Assembly (NCBI GenBank): GCA_016722655.1
Contig: JADKIR010000005.1
Location: forward strand, 806,001-870,000
Source: Cytophagaceae bacterium
Lineage (GTDB): Bacteria; Bacteroidota; Bacteroidia; Cytophagales; Spirosomataceae
Reading direction: 5' to 3'
Length of the DNA: 64,000 nt
Shown here: positions 61,729 to 64,000 of the stretch, piece after piece
How the letters are laid out: every line of letters begins with the position of its first letter
How positions within the stretch are numbered: position 1 is the first letter of the stretch
The notes under the pieces: generated by a model
What the model was told of the DNA's origin: nothing
Seen by the model: only the letters and a program-made list of their open reading frames with translations
The model's database searches: none
Made by a program: the position numbers and the translations under genes

Positions 61729-63612
61729 TTAGTCTTCCAAAACTATCTCTTTTTCTTCAATAATATCCTTTTCAATGATAAGATTATCAATGATAAAGAC
61801 TTGCCTTTCCGGGGTATTTTTACCCATGTAGTAGCTCAATATTTTAGGAATTGATGATTCTTTTTCAAAAATCACAGGATCCAGTTTTATTTCTTTGCCG
61901 ATAAATTCTTCAAATTCATGAGGGGAAATCTCTCCCAGACCCTTGAATCGGGTGATTTCAGGTTTACCTCCCAATTTTTTCATGGCATTTTGTTTTTCTT
62001 CATCAGAATAACAATATATAGTTTCTTTTTTATTTCTTACCCTAAATAGAGGAGTTTGCAAAATATATAAGTGCCCCTCTCTGACCACATCAGGGAAAAA
62101 CTGCAAAAAGAAAGTCAACAATAACAGCCTGATATGAGAACCATCGACATCCGCATCTGTGGCAATGATAATTTGATTATATCGAAGGGTATCAATACCA
62201 TTTTCAATATCCAAAGCATGTTGAAGAAGATTAAATTCTTCATTTTCATACACCACTTTTTTACTTAAACCATAGCAGTTAAGGGGTTTACCTCTTAAAC
62301 TAAACACTGCCTGAGTTTCAGGACTTCGGGCTTTGGTGATCGAACCACTCGCCGAATCTCCTTCAGTGATAAAAAGCATTGTATCAAGCCTTCCTTCATA
62401 CTTTTCATCTGTTAAGTGAAAGCGGCAATCTCTTAGTTTTTTATTATGCAAATTGGCTTTTTTTGCTCTTTCATTCGCAATTTTCTTTACACCGGCCAAT
62501 TCTTTCCTTTCTCTTTCAGACTGTTCGATCCTTTTTTTCAATGCGTCTTTAACATCTGGATTCATATGAAGAAAATTATCCAGTTTTTCTTTCAGAAAAT
62601 CATTTACAAATGTTCTGACAGTTGTGGCATTATCTTCTAAGGAAATATTGGTTGAACCCAGTTTTGTCTTGGTTTGGGACTCAAAAACGGGTTCCTGAAT
62701 TCTTACTGAAACGGCCCCAATAACTGACTGCCGAATATCTTCAGGTGCATAATCTTTATTATAATGGTCCCTTATTGTTTTTACAATCGCTTCCTTGAAT
62801 GCCGATAAGTGAGTACCTCCCTGCGTAGTATTCTGGCCATTGACAAAAGAATAATATTCTTCTCCGTATTGGTTACCATGGGTGATAGCCACCTCAATAT
62901 CAGCACCTTTAAGATGAATTATATTGTACCTTAAACTAGCCTCGTCGGTTTTTCTTAAAAGTAAATCAAGTAAACCGTTTTGAGAAATATACTTTTTCTT
63001 GTTGAAATTTAAAGCTAACTGTGCGTTGAGATAGCAATAATTCCAAACCATGTTTTCGATATATTGTGGAATAAAATGGTAGTTTTTAAATACGCTGGCA
63101 TCAGGTATAAATTCAACATAAGTTCCGTTTTTTTCAGAAGTTATCTCAAGTCCGCTTTCTTCAATCAAAACTCCTTTTTCAAAAATAGCACTTTTAGCTT
63201 CGCCTTCTCTGTAAGAAATAACCTTAAAATAGCTTGAAAGTGCATTAACAGCCTTGGTCCCCACCCCATTTAATCCTACAGATTTCTGAAAAGCTTTGCT
63301 GTCGTATTTAGCACCGGTATTGATTTTTGACACCACATCTACGACTTTTCCAAGTGGAATTCCACGCCCAAAGTCTCTTACAGTTACTTTTCCTTCATCA
63401 ATTGTGATATCAATTGATTTTCCATGACCCATCGCAAATTCATCGATACAATTATCGACCACTTCTTTCAATAAAACATAAATGCCGTCATCAGGAGAGG
63501 AACCATCCCCTAATTTTCCGATATACATTCCGGGTCTTAAACGGATGTGCTCTTTCCAGTCAAGTGATTTAATACTGTCTTCGTCGTATAGAACTTTACT
63601 GTCCTCAGCCAT
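61729..63612 (-). CDS. parE: DNA topoisomerase IV subunit B (ATPase subunit)
   Basis: The ATPase subunit of a type IIA topoisomerase that decatenates chromosomes. The 627-residue protein has the GHKL ATPase start (HIRLRPGMYIGKLGDG; VDNCIDEFAMGHGK; DFGRGIPLG; GLNGVGTKAVNALS) and ATP-lid motif NGQNTTQGGTHLSAF. The Toprim domain has ITEGDSASGSITKAR and ATDADVDGSHI, and a TRFKGLGEISPHEF segment follows. The KEHIRLRPGMYIGK context and the length favour ParE over GyrB. parC is not in the window. Confidence 0.9.
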   Translation of the reverse strand: MAEDSKVLYDEDSIKSLDWKEHIRLRPGMYIGKLGDGSSPDDGIYVLLKEVVDNCIDEFAMGHGKSIDITIDEGKVTVRDFGRGIPLGKVVDVVSKINTGAKYDSKAFQKSVGLNGVGTKAVNALSSYFKVISYREGEAKSAIFEKGVLIEESGLEITSEKNGTYVEFIPDASVFKNYHFIPQYIENMVWNYCYLNAQLALNFNKKKYISQNGLLDLLLRKTDEASLRYNIIHLKGADIEVAITHGNQYGEEYYSFVNGQNTTQGGTHLSAFKEAIVKTIRDHYNKDYAPEDIRQSVIGAVSVRIQEPVFESQTKTKLGSTNISLEDNATTVRTFVNDFLKEKLDNFLHMNPDVKDALKKRIEQSERERKELAGVKKIANERAKKANLHNKKLRDCRFHLTDEKYEGRLDTMLFITEGDSASGSITKARSPETQAVFSLRGKPLNCYGLSKKVVYENEEFNLLQHALDIENGIDTLRYNQIIIATDADVDGSHIRLLLLTFFLQFFPDVVREGHLYILQTPLFRVRNKKETIYCYSDEEKQNAMKKLGGKPEITRFKGLGEISPHEFEEFIGKEIKLDPVIFEKESSIPKILSYYMGKNTPERQVFIIDNLIIEKDIIEEKEIVLED

Positions 63613-63770
63613 TTTTACTTATTGAAATTTGTAATTCAGAAAAAAAATAATTTACTTTGCAATAAAAAGTACTTTTAAAAATAAAGACTTTTAAATTTAA
63701 TTTACCGAAATTCTTCTGTTAATTTTGTCAGGTAAAAACGGCAAAACAGATAGTAAAACTTATTTGCAAA

Positions 63771-64000
63771 ATGAAATTTCCCAAATTTAGGAAGACAATT
63801 CGAATACCGAAAATTCTGGTTTTAATAATTACGATAATTGCTACAAATATTGTAGTTATGGGTCAAACCCAAACTCAAAACAACCCAATTCCAACAACAA
63901 ACACTCCAACAACCAAAAATACACAGGAAAAACAGGCAACAAATAACAGGACAACCCCAATTAACAGGACTCCAACCAATGCCACTACCAATACCAGAGA
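63771..64000 (+). CDS. Start of a secreted Thr/Asn/Pro-rich protein, cut by the window end
   Basis: From the ATG at 63771 a frame stays open to the window end (76 codons). It begins with basic residues and a hydrophobic core (IPKILVLIITIIATNIVVMG) followed by QTQTQ, a signal peptide with a likely cut before Gln. The mature part is low complexity: NNPIPTTNTPTTKNTQEKQA and more Thr/Asn/Pro. It is divergent from parE. Such linkers often precede a folded surface domain; nothing more can be said from the fragment. Confidence 0.6.
   Translation, partial: MKFPKFRKTIRIPKILVLIITIIATNIVVMGQTQTQNNPIPTTNTPTTKNTQEKQATNNRTTPINRTPTNATTNTR

Overview
This 64 kb window is a low-GC chromosomal segment of a Bacteroidota bacterium, most likely a Cytophagales relative (inference). 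The main pointers are the type IX secretion regulator PorX, a very long secreted protein ending in a type IX sorting domain, many Bacteroidota-typical proteins (DUF3098, TIGR02757, TMEM220, DUF3822, DUF4369/DUF5106 thioredoxin), and promoters of the Bacteroidota TTTG / TAnnTTTG type. The clearest promoters precede the SRP RNA and aconitase. Most of the window is ordinary core genome in short operons of mixed orientation. No tRNA, rRNA, CRISPR array, insertion sequence or prophage was recognised.

Layout. 0-4 kb: aroQ, a thioredoxin-like lipid/periplasmic protein, an ElyC/YdcF protein and pfkA. 4-8.7 kb is an accessory block: a 957-residue type IX cargo protein, about 1 kb of decayed sequence with the remains of a secreted protein, and a lipoprotein. 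8.8-18.5 kb: pyrG, a quinone oxidoreductase, a PAS histidine kinase with a receiver-CRP regulator, rsmA, and a large hybrid kinase. 18.5-25 kb: a BON/LysM protein, the UDP-xylose pair ugd-uxs, a DUF3108 protein, recA and a DUF1080 protein. 25-33 kb: a DEAD-box helicase, a Nudix hydrolase, a DUF3822-like protein, prs-rplY, a sirtuin and topA. 33-35.6 kb: aconitase. 35.7-38.1 kb is a second accessory island, very AT-rich, with a proteasome-like Ntn-hydrolase candidate, a dead gene and two small membrane proteins. 38-43.8 kb: a barrel-like protein, a Gfo/Idh/MocA oxidoreductase, a toxin-antitoxin pair, an L,D-transpeptidase and a ferritin-like/VIT1 iron transporter. 43.8-64 kb: uvrC, a nucleotidyltransferase, TMEM220, the SRP RNA, a small transaldolase, ftsE, a barrel protein with porX, kdsB, a LysM protein, a long co-directional run from TIGR02757 to a polytopic membrane protein (including ftsX, uppP, truB, ribF), then pheA, parE and the start of a secreted protein.

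Functional links: ugd and uxs convert UDP-glucose to UDP-xylose. kdsB, uppP, ftsE/ftsX, the LysM proteins and the L,D-transpeptidase serve the envelope. porX and the sorting-domain protein belong to type IX secretion. The two kinases and the receiver-CRP regulator form a signalling cluster.

The most striking pattern is five genes (BON/LysM, ugd, DUF1080, PIN toxin, small membrane protein) that are each exactly one base short. In four of them the loss falls in a short A/T run; in ugd it falls in an AAGG context. In addition, prs lacks about 28 N-terminal residues. A systematic homopolymer-deletion error in the assembly is the simplest explanation; slipped-strand phase variation is the interesting alternative. 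The best candidate for new biology is the Ntn-hydrolase-like gene at 35741-36409.
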